Source: Gilvibacter sp. SZ-19 (GTDB lineage Bacteria > Bacteroidota > Bacteroidia > Flavobacteriales > Flavobacteriaceae). From it: a stretch of DNA of 64,000 nt. Shown here piece by piece: positions 51,776-60,884 of this stretch. The notes below the pieces were generated by a model. That model saw nothing but the letters and a program-made list of their open reading frames with translations, ran no database searches and was not told the DNA's origin. Position numbers and translations under genes: made by a program. The stretch lies in assembly GCF_002163875.1 (NCBI RefSeq), contig NZ_CP019333.1:1308864-1372863 (forward strand), given 5' to 3'. Every line of letters starts with the position of its first letter. The first letter of the stretch is position 1.

Positions 51776-52890
51776 TGTTGCTCCGCCTGATCCAATAAGA
51801 TAATGATAAGCACTATGGCTGCTATAATTCCCACTACCAAAAAGAAGATCTTCCAGAAGGAATACGGACGTTGACCAGAGAGCGCTCCTGTCTGTCCATT
51901 GACAAAGAAGTTGTATTGTTTGCCTTTAAAAGTATATGCGCTGATATAGATGGGCAGTAGAATATGCTTAAAGGTCTCGTCTGTGAGTTTCATATTAAGG
52001 GATGAAACACGCTGGGTATCTCCGCCTATATCTCTACACACCCAACGGTGAGCGATGCGTTTGGCCTCTATATTGGATTCTAAATGTCCTTCTTTAAGTG
52101 GAATGGTATACTTCTCTGTCACAAATCCGGCCAAAAAGGAACTGTCAAAGGGTTTGAGCTCCATTAAATTCCAGCGGGCGATCTTACTAGGGATTCGCCC
52201 AGATTTTTGTTCCGAAGCTTTGATCAAGGTATCGTCTACAAAACCAGAAATGCTCCCGCTTGCCGGAGTCCAACGTGTTCTGCGTTCCTGACGCATCCTG
52301 GTAACCGTTTTTCCGTTTACGGTGGTCGTATAGGGCACGGACACATAATAGTAGTCTCCTCGTTGTCCGGTATAGGTCGCGTAAAGTTGGGCATCAAAGG
52401 TCCAATAGGGAACATATAAGCCTTTGGTGAACTGCGGATCTAGCGCTGCTTTTTTGAGCTTATTCGGAGCAAACCACAGCTTTTTGACCCAAGATTTGAA
52501 TATGGAATGTGCCTTTTCCTTGGTCAATTGAAAAGGAACGAGAGCTCCAGGTAAGATCCATGCTTCCTTCTGCTGATCTTCAATAATCAGCGGCATGCTG
52601 CAATACACACAATGCAGGGACTTATAATTCTCCTCTATGTGCTGGTTTGCACCACAGTTCTTGCATTGAATTAGTGAGATGACCTCGCTGTGTGAAAGAT
52701 GCCCAAGCTCCTCCAAATAGGGCCGAAGCTCCAATTCTTCGAAACTATTTGTAGCAGCTGTAATGGTTTCGCTGTGACCACAATATTCACACTGCAACTC
52801 GGTTGTTCCAGGCGCATATAGGAGTTCCGCCCCGCAATTGATGCAGGCTTTCTTTAATTCTGATTTAGACTTGGGCTGTGCAGCCTCCAT
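51772..52890 (-). CDS. Zinc-ribbon membrane protein, YdjG-like
   Basis: 372 residues. Two zinc ribbons: CINCG...CEYCG (about 16-38) and CKNCG...CVYCS (about 76-97). A central soluble region (about 130-335) ends in one C-terminal membrane helix (FFLVVGIIAAIVLIIILL, about 349-366). Contains VPYWTFDAQLYATYTGQRG. Resembles the TFIIB-type zinc ribbon plus membrane segment of Bacillus YdjG (inference). Together with the SPFH protein 20 bases upstream it suggests membrane scaffolding; its own activity is unknown. Confidence 0.72.
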   Translation of the reverse strand: MEAAQPKSKSELKKACINCGAELLYAPGTTELQCEYCGHSETITAATNSFEELELRPYLEELGHLSHSEVISLIQCKNCGANQHIEENYKSLHCVYCSMPLIIEDQQKEAWILPGALVPFQLTKEKAHSIFKSWVKKLWFAPNKLKKAALDPQFTKGLYVPYWTFDAQLYATYTGQRGDYYYVSVPYTTTVNGKTVTRMRQERRTRWTPASGSISGFVDDTLIKASEQKSGRIPSKIARWNLMELKPFDSSFLAGFVTEKYTIPLKEGHLESNIEAKRIAHRWVCRDIGGDTQRVSSLNMKLTDETFKHILLPIYISAYTFKGKQYNFFVNGQTGALSGQRPYSFWKIFFLVVGIIAAIVLIIILLDQAEQQ

Positions 52891-52910
52891 CGCTTATGTG
52901 GGTTCTGAGA

Positions 52911-54041
52911 TTAAGCAGGTAGTGGCGGTGGGGTCGCTCCTCCTAAAAAGGCTTTGAGTTCTTCTACATCCTTTAGTGGTGCCCAGCCGCTCATGCCTTG
53001 CTTCCAAACCAAGGAATCCTTGTTTACTGTCCTGTTGGCAAAAAGGGCGCGCAACTGTTCAAAACTAACTGGGCCCGCTTGTTGACCATTGTAGGCGTAA
53101 TAGTATTGTACTGCTGTTGGCATTGGCGGCGGCACGGCTCCTGTGGGAGCCGCTGCAGGCGCTGTTGCTTGTCCTGCTCCACCCATAAGGCCTCCCATTT
53201 GTTGGGCCAGTACGAATCCCATACCCATGCCCATGCCGGCGCCGGCAGTTCCGCCTTCATTGGCGGCTGCCGCCTCAATGGCTTTAGCGGCTTTGAATTT
53301 GGCAAGTTTGTCCAGGTCCAATTTATCAATGCGGCTATATTCGAAGATCTCCTTTTTAAGGTCTTCTGGCATGGAGACATTCTCGATAAAGAATTTCTCT
53401 AAAGAAATACCAACACTTGCAAATTCCGGTTGCATAACCTCTTGACAGGTCTCACTCAATTCTGTGGAATTGGCTGCGTAGAGTTCTATGGGTAAGTTGG
53501 CTTCTCCAATGGTGTCGGTAAAGCGCGTGGCAATTAGACTTTTTAGGTGTTCGTTGATCTCGAAGTTGGTAAAATTGTTGTCTGTTCCAACAATGTCTAC
53601 TATGAATTTCCCGGGATCACTGATCTTAAAGGCGTAGGTTCCAAAAGCGCGGATCTCCACCAATCCGAAGCGATCATCATTAAGTGTGATCGGATTTTTA
53701 GTGCCCCATTTTTCGTCGGTGAAAAGGTGGGTATTCACAAAGTAAACCTCGGCCTTGAACGGACTGTTGAACCCGTATTTCCATCCTTTTAAAGTAGCCA
53801 GTATAGGTAAGTTCTCTGTGTTTAAGGTGTAGGTTCCAGGTTCGAATACATCGGCCAGTTCTCCTTCATTGATAAAGACCGCCATTTGCCCTTCTCGCAC
53901 TATGAGTTGTGCGCCGTTCTTTATTTCATTCTGGTAGCGTTCAAAACGATGACAGATGGTGTCGTCCGTGTAATCCAGCCACTCAACAATGTCAATGAAT
54001 TCGTTGCTGAGTTTCTCTCTAATCTTGTCAAAAAGGCCCAT
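52911..54041 (-). CDS. SPFH-domain protein with C-terminal GYF domain, YdjI-like
   Basis: 376 residues. Residues about 1-240 are an SPFH/virion-core-like domain (LIVREGQMAVFINEGELADVFEPGTYTL in parts, GISLEKFFIENVSMPEDL). Residues about 265-310 are a Gly/Met/Ala/Pro-rich linker with the run GAGMGMGMG. Residues about 315-370 form a GYF_2 domain (YYAYNGQQAGPVSFEQLRAL, WKQGMSGWAPL), and the chain ends GGATPPPLPA. SPFH proteins organise membrane domains; the Bacillus homologue YdjI recruits PspA. It starts the operon with the zinc-ribbon and phosphatase genes. Confidence 0.85.
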   Translation of the reverse strand: MGLFDKIREKLSNEFIDIVEWLDYTDDTICHRFERYQNEIKNGAQLIVREGQMAVFINEGELADVFEPGTYTLNTENLPILATLKGWKYGFNSPFKAEVYFVNTHLFTDEKWGTKNPITLNDDRFGLVEIRAFGTYAFKISDPGKFIVDIVGTDNNFTNFEINEHLKSLIATRFTDTIGEANLPIELYAANSTELSETCQEVMQPEFASVGISLEKFFIENVSMPEDLKKEIFEYSRIDKLDLDKLAKFKAAKAIEAAAANEGGTAGAGMGMGMGFVLAQQMGGLMGGAGQATAPAAAPTGAVPPPMPTAVQYYYAYNGQQAGPVSFEQLRALFANRTVNKDSLVWKQGMSGWAPLKDVEELKAFLGGATPPPLPA

Positions 54042-54133
54042 AGGTAGATAATGTTTAATGTTGATGGTTAAAGATAGGAATTAATGCTGTCTACTGCATT
54101 AAGATTCTATGTGTTGAATCTCATTCCAATACA

Positions 54134-55129
54134 TTAGTTGATAATGACGGTTTTTGTTACACTGTCACCCTTAAGGTCAGTTACCTTTAGCACGTATAAA
54201 CCTGCGTTTAAACCGCTAACGTCTATTGTGTTTTCAGCAATCATATTGGGTTCAAGCTGTCTTCCGTCCATAGTGAATAATTTCAGAGTAAATGAGGTTC
54301 CTCCTCCTTGGATCTTTAATAAATCTGTCGCCGGGTTGGGATATACCACAATACGGTCCGAATCGAATTCAGGAACATCTAAAAAGCTAACCTCACAAGT
54401 CTCACTAACGTTAAAAGTCCAACCAGTGAATTGTTCGCATCCCAAAGGACAATCTCCTCCGGCGATATAAAATCGTACATCGTCTTCTATAAAAACAATA
54501 TCACAAACTTCCGCACTAGCACCTCCGGGTAAAGTAAAAGGTACTCCAGTATAATTGAATCGATAATTAATGTCTGTGTCAGGGCTGGCAGAACTAATTA
54601 TTTCTAAGGCGTCGAAGTCACTTGCTATAGGAATTATGTTTAAGGCATCTTCCGTTGTCTCTATCCAAAGGAAAAAACTGCCACTACCGGTTATGAACGA
54701 ACTTACCTCCTCAAAACTGTAGGTTTCTATCAAGGCATCAAATTCTGGAATTCCCGAGAGCCCAGTTTCCAAATATGGATCTACCCACGAAGGGTCGTAA
54801 GGAGCAGCCATTAAAATTCCGCGATGATACACAGTAGGCATATATTCTACGTTCACGTGAATATTAAGCGGGCCAAATATGCTGTCTAACATAGGTTCCT
54901 CAATAATGTTGGCATGTAATGCACTGAGTCGTTCCAGATAATAGTCTAAGCGAGATTCGTCTATAAAAGGCTCGTTGTAGTCTGGGTCATCGGGGTTGGA
55001 TTGAATTTCTCTGAGCAATAAGATCTTCGCATCAGTCAGATAATTCTCCATTATATAATCCGAAGTAAAACACTGAGCAAAACTATGTGCCGTTAGGAAT
55101 ATTAACAGCAAAGTAATTATCCTTTTCAC
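54134..55129 (-). CDS. Secreted protein with type IX sorting domain
   Basis: 331 residues. Signal peptide MKRIITLLLIFLTAHSFA. Body (about 20-245) of unknown type with an FTSDYIMENYLTDAKILLLR N-terminus and several Cys. The last 75 residues are a type A T9SS C-terminal domain (VYPNPATDLLKIQGG, MDGRQL, DVSGLNAGLYVLKVTD, KTVIIN), which directs Por secretion across the outer membrane and surface anchoring. No enzymatic motif seen in the body. Stand-alone gene, 93 bases before the SPFH gene. Confidence 0.88.
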   Translation of the reverse strand: MKRIITLLLIFLTAHSFAQCFTSDYIMENYLTDAKILLLREIQSNPDDPDYNEPFIDESRLDYYLERLSALHANIIEEPMLDSIFGPLNIHVNVEYMPTVYHRGILMAAPYDPSWVDPYLETGLSGIPEFDALIETYSFEEVSSFITGSGSFFLWIETTEDALNIIPIASDFDALEIISSASPDTDINYRFNYTGVPFTLPGGASAEVCDIVFIEDDVRFYIAGGDCPLGCEQFTGWTFNVSETCEVSFLDVPEFDSDRIVVYPNPATDLLKIQGGGTSFTLKLFTMDGRQLEPNMIAENTIDVSGLNAGLYVLKVTDLKGDSVTKTVIIN

Positions 55130-55160
55130 GGGTGCAATTTTTTAATTAGCTTAAAGTTAA

Positions 55161-56297
55161 CTAATTATACTTAAGCTTACGCAAAATGCGAACACATTCC
55201 CTGTAGGAGTCATAGACCCCTTTGCTGTAAGCTTTCAAAAAGGGTTTCGCCTCTACCAGTTTGTCTTTTGCGTCTGGAAAATCGTTGAGATAACAGATCA
55301 AATAAGTGTTGGGTAAATTCCGTATATCCTGAATCTCCATTTTGGTCAATGGAATTTCCTTTTTCAGCTTTTCCAAAAGGGCATTGTTGGCGTTGTAAAA
55401 ATGATGCAAGGTCTTTTTGTCAAACTGGGGCGGGTCAAAAAGCAATTGGGTCTCGATAGTGTAGGAGCCGTTGTCTTCAAATTTTATAAGCACCTCCTCT
55501 AAAGGGTAGTACTTGGTCTGATTGTTCAATCCCAAGCTCACATATTCCACGATCTTGAAAAAATCGTCATTGTATTTTATGCTAACTTCATCTAGCGCCG
55601 AATAGAACAAACGTTTTTGTTCGTTGATCAACTCTATATCTACTCGGGAGTAATAAGTTTCATCTTTAACCTGCTTGGTATGTCCTGCCCAGCAAAGCAC
55701 GAATAATTCTTTAAAGACCTTGTAGTGAGAAGGCATATCGGCGTGCCGGTTATTGATAAAATCGATCACCCCGTCCAAGGTGAGCTCAATATTGTTTCTG
55801 GCATGCTGCTCAATGGCGGCAACAATTTCTGAATTGTGATCTACCAATTCAATATCAAAGGCCTGAGGTTTAGAAATACTGCCTTCTCTAAAGAACACAG
55901 TACCGCCCCAATACTTCCAAATATTCTTTCGCAAAGAGGTGATCTCATTTATGGAACGAATGGTAACCAAGCCAACCACTTTGCCATCTTCCAAATCTGG
56001 AAAGTTGATATTCTCGTATTGGATCTGCGGCGGATTGGTCAAATAGGCATTGATCAGGTTTTGGATCTTGGAATCGTCAAAGAAATCAACCCCAACGATC
56101 TCGTTGTTAGCGTCTTCTACCCCAATGATGATATAGGAATTGTTCGCCGGATTCGAATTGCTGAGCGCGCAGATATGCTTCAGAAATTTCGCCTTCCCCT
56201 CTTTAGAGCCAATATCAATACGGCGTTTCTTATCGTAGAAACTACTCTCGTCATTATGAGCGAGCAAGTATTTGACAAGCAGCCGTTTATTGAGCAT
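55161..56297 (-). CDS. AlbA_2 (Schlafen-like) domain protein
   Basis: 378 residues. Residues about 10-150 fit the AlbA_2 domain: DIGSKEGKAKFLKHICALSN, SYIIIGVEDANNEIVGVDFF, YLTNPPQIQYENINF, VVGLVTI. The remainder (about 160-378) is helical and acidic-basic mixed with no family I know. AlbA_2 proteins include predicted nucleic-acid binders and possible defence genes, but this gene is followed after three bases by an ordinary dehydrogenase and no other defence gene is near. Function unknown. Confidence 0.78.
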   Translation of the reverse strand: MLNKRLLVKYLLAHNDESSFYDKKRRIDIGSKEGKAKFLKHICALSNSNPANNSYIIIGVEDANNEIVGVDFFDDSKIQNLINAYLTNPPQIQYENINFPDLEDGKVVGLVTIRSINEITSLRKNIWKYWGGTVFFREGSISKPQAFDIELVDHNSEIVAAIEQHARNNIELTLDGVIDFINNRHADMPSHYKVFKELFVLCWAGHTKQVKDETYYSRVDIELINEQKRLFYSALDEVSIKYNDDFFKIVEYVSLGLNNQTKYYPLEEVLIKFEDNGSYTIETQLLFDPPQFDKKTLHHFYNANNALLEKLKKEIPLTKMEIQDIRNLPNTYLICYLNDFPDAKDKLVEAKPFLKAYSKGVYDSYRECVRILRKLKYN

Positions 56298-56300
56298 GTA

Positions 56301-57059
56301 TTAGGCTTGTTTATTCACGATCATAGACGATGCCTGATCCACACACATCATGGTAAGATCTGCAATGTTTACATGTGGCGGACGCGTCACTGCAAACCAA
56401 ATGGCCTCCGCAACATCTTCTGGTTTTAAAGGAGTATAGCCTTTATAGACTTGGTCGGCTCTTTCGGAATCGCCTTTGAATCGCACTTCGCTGAATTCGG
56501 TCTGCACTAGCCCTGGGTTTACCGCTCCCACGCGGATAGGAGTTCCGTTGAGGTCCATGCGCATGCCTTGGTTAATGGCATCGACAGCATGTTTACTTGC
56601 GCAATAGACATTTCCTTTGGGATACACCTCTTTCCCAGCAGTAGAACCAATGTTGATTATATGGCCTTTTCCTCTTTCCAGCATGCCTGGAAGTACTGCC
56701 TGGGTTACATACAATAAGCCCTTTACGTTGATATCCATCATGGCATCCCAATCGTTGCTATTGCCCTCTTGTATGAGGTCCAAACCGTGCGCATTCCCAG
56801 CATTATTAACCAAAATGTCAATATTCTTAAACGCTTCTGGCAGGCTATCAATCGCTTTATTTACTGCGGATTTATCTCGCACATCGAATTGCAAAGGGTG
56901 CACACTGGTGTGTTCAGACAGTTCTTGACTTATTTGCTGGAGACGCTCTGATCTACGTCCGCATAAAATGAGTTTTACACCTTCTTTAGCCATAAGACGG
57001 GCTGTGGCTTGTCCAATTCCCGAGGTGGCACCTGTAATTAAGGCTATCGAATTCTTCAT
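56301..57059 (-). CDS. Short-chain dehydrogenase/reductase
   Basis: 252 residues from the ATG at 57059 (MKNSIALITGATSGIGQATA). Classical SDR: cofactor loop TGATSGIG (about 9-16), CGRRSERL favouring NADP, NNAG near residue 88, catalytic Ser-Tyr-Lys in GSTAGKEVYPKGNVYCASKHAVD (parts), and NPGLVQTEF. Substrate unknown; YdfG-type hydroxy-acid dehydrogenases are the closest by eye. A longer frame to 57104 lacks support. Stop is three bases before the AlbA_2 start. Confidence 0.9.
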   Translation of the reverse strand: MKNSIALITGATSGIGQATARLMAKEGVKLILCGRRSERLQQISQELSEHTSVHPLQFDVRDKSAVNKAIDSLPEAFKNIDILVNNAGNAHGLDLIQEGNSNDWDAMMDINVKGLLYVTQAVLPGMLERGKGHIINIGSTAGKEVYPKGNVYCASKHAVDAINQGMRMDLNGTPIRVGAVNPGLVQTEFSEVRFKGDSERADQVYKGYTPLKPEDVAEAIWFAVTRPPHVNIADLTMMCVDQASSMIVNKQA

Positions 57060-57318
57060 GTATTCTGGCAATTTTGTAATTGAAAATAATGCATTTTTAG
57101 ACACTTCTGGAAGCGCAAATTTGAAACCCTGATTTTAAACGTTATTATCCTCTTAAAAGCAGGTCTTAAAATTTATAAAAAACGCTTATTTTTCAGGCCG
57201 TTGCACAGCTTATGTTATCAAGAACTTTTAACCAACTGTTAACAAGACTTGTCGCAGAAAATAGGCAATTTGCGCATACTAAAATTACCATCAGAAAAAA
57301 TCAGTAAAAACAGCATTT

Positions 57319-58323
57319 ATGGAACAAGCTACGGCAAGTGTTGATATAGGAGCATTAAATGCAAAAATTGAACAGGAGAGCGCCTTTGTGGACCTGCTAA
57401 CCTTAGAGATGAACAAGGTGATCGTGGGGCAAAAGCACATGATAGAGCGCCTTTTAATAGGCCTTTTAGGACAAGGACATATCTTACTAGAAGGGGTGCC
57501 TGGTCTTGCTAAAACCTTGGCCATTAATACACTATCTCAGGCAGTGCACGGCAGTTTTAGCCGTATTCAGTTTACTCCGGACCTGCTCCCGGCAGACGTT
57601 ATCGGAACCCTTATTTACAACATCAAAGAAAACGACTTTAGCATAAAGAAAGGACCCATCTTTGCCAACTTTGTCTTGGCAGATGAGATAAACCGTGCGC
57701 CGGCCAAAGTACAATCGGCCTTATTGGAAGCGATGCAAGAAAAGCAGGTTACCATCGGTGATGAGACCTTTCCGTTGGACAGACCATTCTTGGTTATGGC
57801 CACCCAAAACCCAATTGAGCAAGAAGGAACTTATCCGCTTCCGGAGGCTCAAGTAGACCGTTTTATGCTAAAAACGGTAATCAATTATCCGCAGCAAGCA
57901 GAAGAGCAACTGATCATCCGCGCCAACTTAAAAGGTGCTTTTGAAAAGGTGAATCAAGTGGTGACCTTAGAACAGATCACCCGAGCGCAGCAAGCGGTGC
58001 GTGAAGTTTATATGGATGAGAAGATCGAGAAATACATACTCGATATCATCTTTGCTACTAGAAATCCGAAGCAATTTGGATTGGCTGAGCTAGAAGGCCT
58101 TATTGGCTTTGGAGCCTCACCGCGTGGTAGTATCAACTTGGCCATGGCCTCTAAGTGTTATGCATTCATAAAGCGAAGAGGTTATGTGATTCCAGAAGAC
58201 GTTCGTGCAGTGGTTCACGATGTTTTGCGTCACCGTATCGGGATCACCTATGAGGCTGAAGCAGAAAATATTGACTCCGTAGCCATTATCAACAAGATTG
58301 TCAATCAGATCGAAGTACCATAG
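57319..58323 (+). CDS. moxR: MoxR-family AAA+ ATPase
   Basis: 334 residues. Walker A GVPGLAKT (about 58-65), Walker B VLADEINRAPAKVQSALLEAM (about 119), sensor 1 MATQNPIEQEGTYPLPEAQ and Arg in QVDRFM. First gene of the Bat locus; in this family it works as a chaperone-like partner of von Willebrand A proteins. A 259-base gap separates it from the divergent SDR gene; a weak GCAATTTG box is all I see of a promoter. Confidence 0.94.
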   Translation: MEQATASVDIGALNAKIEQESAFVDLLTLEMNKVIVGQKHMIERLLIGLLGQGHILLEGVPGLAKTLAINTLSQAVHGSFSRIQFTPDLLPADVIGTLIYNIKENDFSIKKGPIFANFVLADEINRAPAKVQSALLEAMQEKQVTIGDETFPLDRPFLVMATQNPIEQEGTYPLPEAQVDRFMLKTVINYPQQAEEQLIIRANLKGAFEKVNQVVTLEQITRAQQAVREVYMDEKIEKYILDIIFATRNPKQFGLAELEGLIGFGASPRGSINLAMASKCYAFIKRRGYVIPEDVRAVVHDVLRHRIGITYEAEAENIDSVAIINKIVNQIEVP

Positions 58324-58366
58324 AAGCGCACCTTACTAACCAAGACCAACTCAAGAGAGTAAAGTA

Positions 58367-59233
58367 ATGGATACAGCAGCACTTCTTAAGAAAGTTCGGA
58401 AGATAGAGATCAAAACACGCCGCCTAAGCGACCACATCTTTGGCGGAGAGTACCACTCTACCTTTAAGGGCCGTGGTATGACCTTTAGCGAGGTACGTCA
58501 ATACCAATACGGTGACGATGTACGTAACATCGACTGGAACGTAACGGCGCGTTATAACGAGCCTTTTGTCAAAGTCTTTGAAGAAGAACGCGAGCTAACT
58601 CTAATGCTTTTGGTAGATGTCAGTGGTTCTGAGCTATTCGGTACCAAGGAGCAGTTCAAAGAAGAATTCATCACCGAGATCGCTGCTACTTTGGCTTTTT
58701 CTGCCCTGCAGAACAACGACAAGGTAGGCCTACTGCTTTTTTCGGATCAGATAGAACTGTTCATTCCGCCTAAAAAAGGAAAATCGCACATACTCAGAAT
58801 CATTCGCGAGCTTTTGGAATTTGAACCTAAAAGCAGACGTACAGATTTAGATCAGGCTTTAAAATATTTGATCAATGTGATGAAAAAGAAGGCCATTGTT
58901 TTTGTGCTTTCTGATTTTATGACAGATCAGTACAAGGATACGGTGAAGCTAGTAGCGCGCAAGCACGACCTTACAGGAATCCGCATATACGATCCGCGAG
59001 AAGAAGAGATTCCGAACCTTGGAGTGGTACAAATGCTAGATGGCGAAACGGGAGAAAGCATGCTGGTCAATACTGGGTCTAAATCGGTCAGAAAAAATTA
59101 TAACCGCTATTATCGCGAACGTGTAGACTACTTCCAAGAGGTGTTCTTAAAGAGCGGGAGTGGTCAGATCTCTTGTCGAATAGACGAGAGTTACGTAAAG
59201 AAATTATTGGGCTATTTTAAAAACAGAGCATAG
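58367..59233 (+). CDS. DUF58-domain protein of the Bat locus
   Basis: 288 residues. GEYHSTFKGRGMTFSEVRQY (about 27-46) and DVRNIDWNVTARYNEPFVK are the DUF58 signature; a von Willebrand A-like region follows with LLVDVSGSELFG (about 82, DxSGS metal site). Usually pairs with MoxR and BatA/B. 43 bases after moxR and one base before the next gene, clearly cotranscribed. Confidence 0.92.
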   Translation: MDTAALLKKVRKIEIKTRRLSDHIFGGEYHSTFKGRGMTFSEVRQYQYGDDVRNIDWNVTARYNEPFVKVFEEERELTLMLLVDVSGSELFGTKEQFKEEFITEIAATLAFSALQNNDKVGLLLFSDQIELFIPPKKGKSHILRIIRELLEFEPKSRRTDLDQALKYLINVMKKKAIVFVLSDFMTDQYKDTVKLVARKHDLTGIRIYDPREEEIPNLGVVQMLDGETGESMLVNTGSKSVRKNYNRYYRERVDYFQEVFLKSGSGQISCRIDESYVKKLLGYFKNRA

Positions 59234-59234
59234 C

Positions 59235-60884
59235 TTGAAAAGGCTTTTTACATACAATATTTCATTAGTTGGGCGATTATTCGCCCTCTTGTCGCTTTCG
59301 TGTGCGGCACAGTTACAGGCACAAGTCCGCGCCGAATTAGATTCCACCAAGATCAAGATAGGCGAGGAACTACGCTACCGACTCATTGTAGAATCAGACA
59401 CTACAGAGATAGTCCAAATGCCAGAAGGGCAAACTTTCTTGCCGTTGGAGGTTATAGAGACCTACCCCATCGATACTGCTTATAATCAGCAGCGCCAAAC
59501 ATTGATAAGAGAGTACGGCCTCACCCAATTTGACAGCGGGCAGTATTTGATACCCAGACAACGTGTTATTATAGGGGAGAAGGCCTTTTTTACGGACTCT
59601 TTACTCATTGAGATCGACGACGTAGTGGTAGATACCACCAAGCAGAAGATGTTCGATATTCGGGAACGCATGGATGTTGGTAAACGTCCGGCCAACCTCA
59701 AATGGCTCTGGATAGTTCTCCTGCTTGCAGCCATTGGTGGCGGAGTGTATTGGTTCTTAAAGCGCAAAAAAGAGAAAGCAGAAGCAGAAGCTGCTATCCC
59801 GCCTTATGAAGAGGCCATTGCGGCTTTAAAGGCATTGGATGAGTCGCCGCTTGCCATGCAAAAGGGCTCTAAAGATTATTATTCGGCACTTACGGAGATC
59901 GTAAAACGCTACTTGGATAGAGAAGTTGATTCGGCAGCTCTTGAGAGTACCTCTGCAGAACTTATAACGCGACTGCAAATGCACAAGGACGCAGGTAGTT
60001 TTGCTTTTAGCGACAACATGATCAAGGCTTTAGACAGTATTCTAAAGCGTGCGGATCTGGTGAAGTTTGCGAAGCAACAGATCGCTCCGGAGATCGCAGC
60101 GGCAGACCGTCAAGAGCTGGAACAAGTGGTCAATCAGACCAAAGAAGCCATTCCGGAGCCAACAGAGGAAGAACTTTTAGAGGACTTGCAGTATCAGGAA
60201 GAGCTCAGAAAACAACAACTCAGAAAACGCTGGATCATAGGCACACTGGCTGGAATTGGAGTATTGGTGATAACCACCGGAATTCTTGCGGCAACTTTAG
60301 GAGTTGACTATTTAAAAGACAATCTCATTGGTCACCCTACCAAAGAACTGGTAGAATCCACTTGGTATTTGAGCGAGTATGGCGATCCGGCAGTGATCAT
60401 AGAAACTCCAGAGATCTTGGTGCGCAAAGAAATTGTGCTACCAGATTCTGCCATAGAGATCGTAAAGGACATGAGTTCCTTCTCCTACGGAAGCTATGTG
60501 GACAATTTCTACATCGCTGTAAACACCACCGAATACAAACAGCCTATAGAACCAGATATGGATGCCGGTATTGAAGCCGCACTGAAGAATATTGAGGCAA
60601 AAGGGGCTCAGAATCTCTTTGTTAAACAAGAGAGTTTTGAAACCGATAAAGGGATCAAAGGCGTTAAGGCCTATGGCTCTTTCAATGCTACTCAGGGTAA
60701 CGGAAAACTCGGACGCAAGCTCAATTACGAAATGTATCTCTTTGGGCAAACTGGTGCCTCTCAACAGGTTGTCATTGTTTCAGAAGAGGACGATCCGTAC
60801 GCTAAACAATTGATAGAGCGCATAGTTGCTTCCATAGAATTAGAAGTTAACATTACACAACCCCAAATAGGAAAACCACAATGA
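59235..60884 (+). CDS. Bat-locus membrane protein, DUF4381/BatD-like
   Basis: 549 residues, starting with TTG at 59235, one base after the DUF58 stop; no ATG is near, and the TTG frame gives a good signal peptide (KRLFTYNISLVGRLFALL...). An extracytoplasmic beta-rich domain (about 30-150) is followed by a membrane helix (LKWLWIVLLLAAIGGGVYWF, about 155-175), a charged cytoplasmic helical domain (to about 330), a second helix (about 337-357) and a last domain. Order and topology match the protein between DUF58 and batA in flavobacterial Bat loci. ATGA overlap with batA. Confidence 0.78.
   Translation: MKRLFTYNISLVGRLFALLSLSCAAQLQAQVRAELDSTKIKIGEELRYRLIVESDTTEIVQMPEGQTFLPLEVIETYPIDTAYNQQRQTLIREYGLTQFDSGQYLIPRQRVIIGEKAFFTDSLLIEIDDVVVDTTKQKMFDIRERMDVGKRPANLKWLWIVLLLAAIGGGVYWFLKRKKEKAEAEAAIPPYEEAIAALKALDESPLAMQKGSKDYYSALTEIVKRYLDREVDSAALESTSAELITRLQMHKDAGSFAFSDNMIKALDSILKRADLVKFAKQQIAPEIAAADRQELEQVVNQTKEAIPEPTEEELLEDLQYQEELRKQQLRKRWIIGTLAGIGVLVITTGILAATLGVDYLKDNLIGHPTKELVESTWYLSEYGDPAVIIETPEILVRKEIVLPDSAIEIVKDMSSFSYGSYVDNFYIAVNTTEYKQPIEPDMDAGIEAALKNIEAKGAQNLFVKQESFETDKGIKGVKAYGSFNATQGNGKLGRKLNYEMYLFGQTGASQQVVIVSEEDDPYAKQLIERIVASIELEVNITQPQIGKPQ

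Noticed and set aside
55161-56297. Antiphage defence island
   Set aside because: Only a single AlbA_2 gene; the neighbours are housekeeping or envelope genes.
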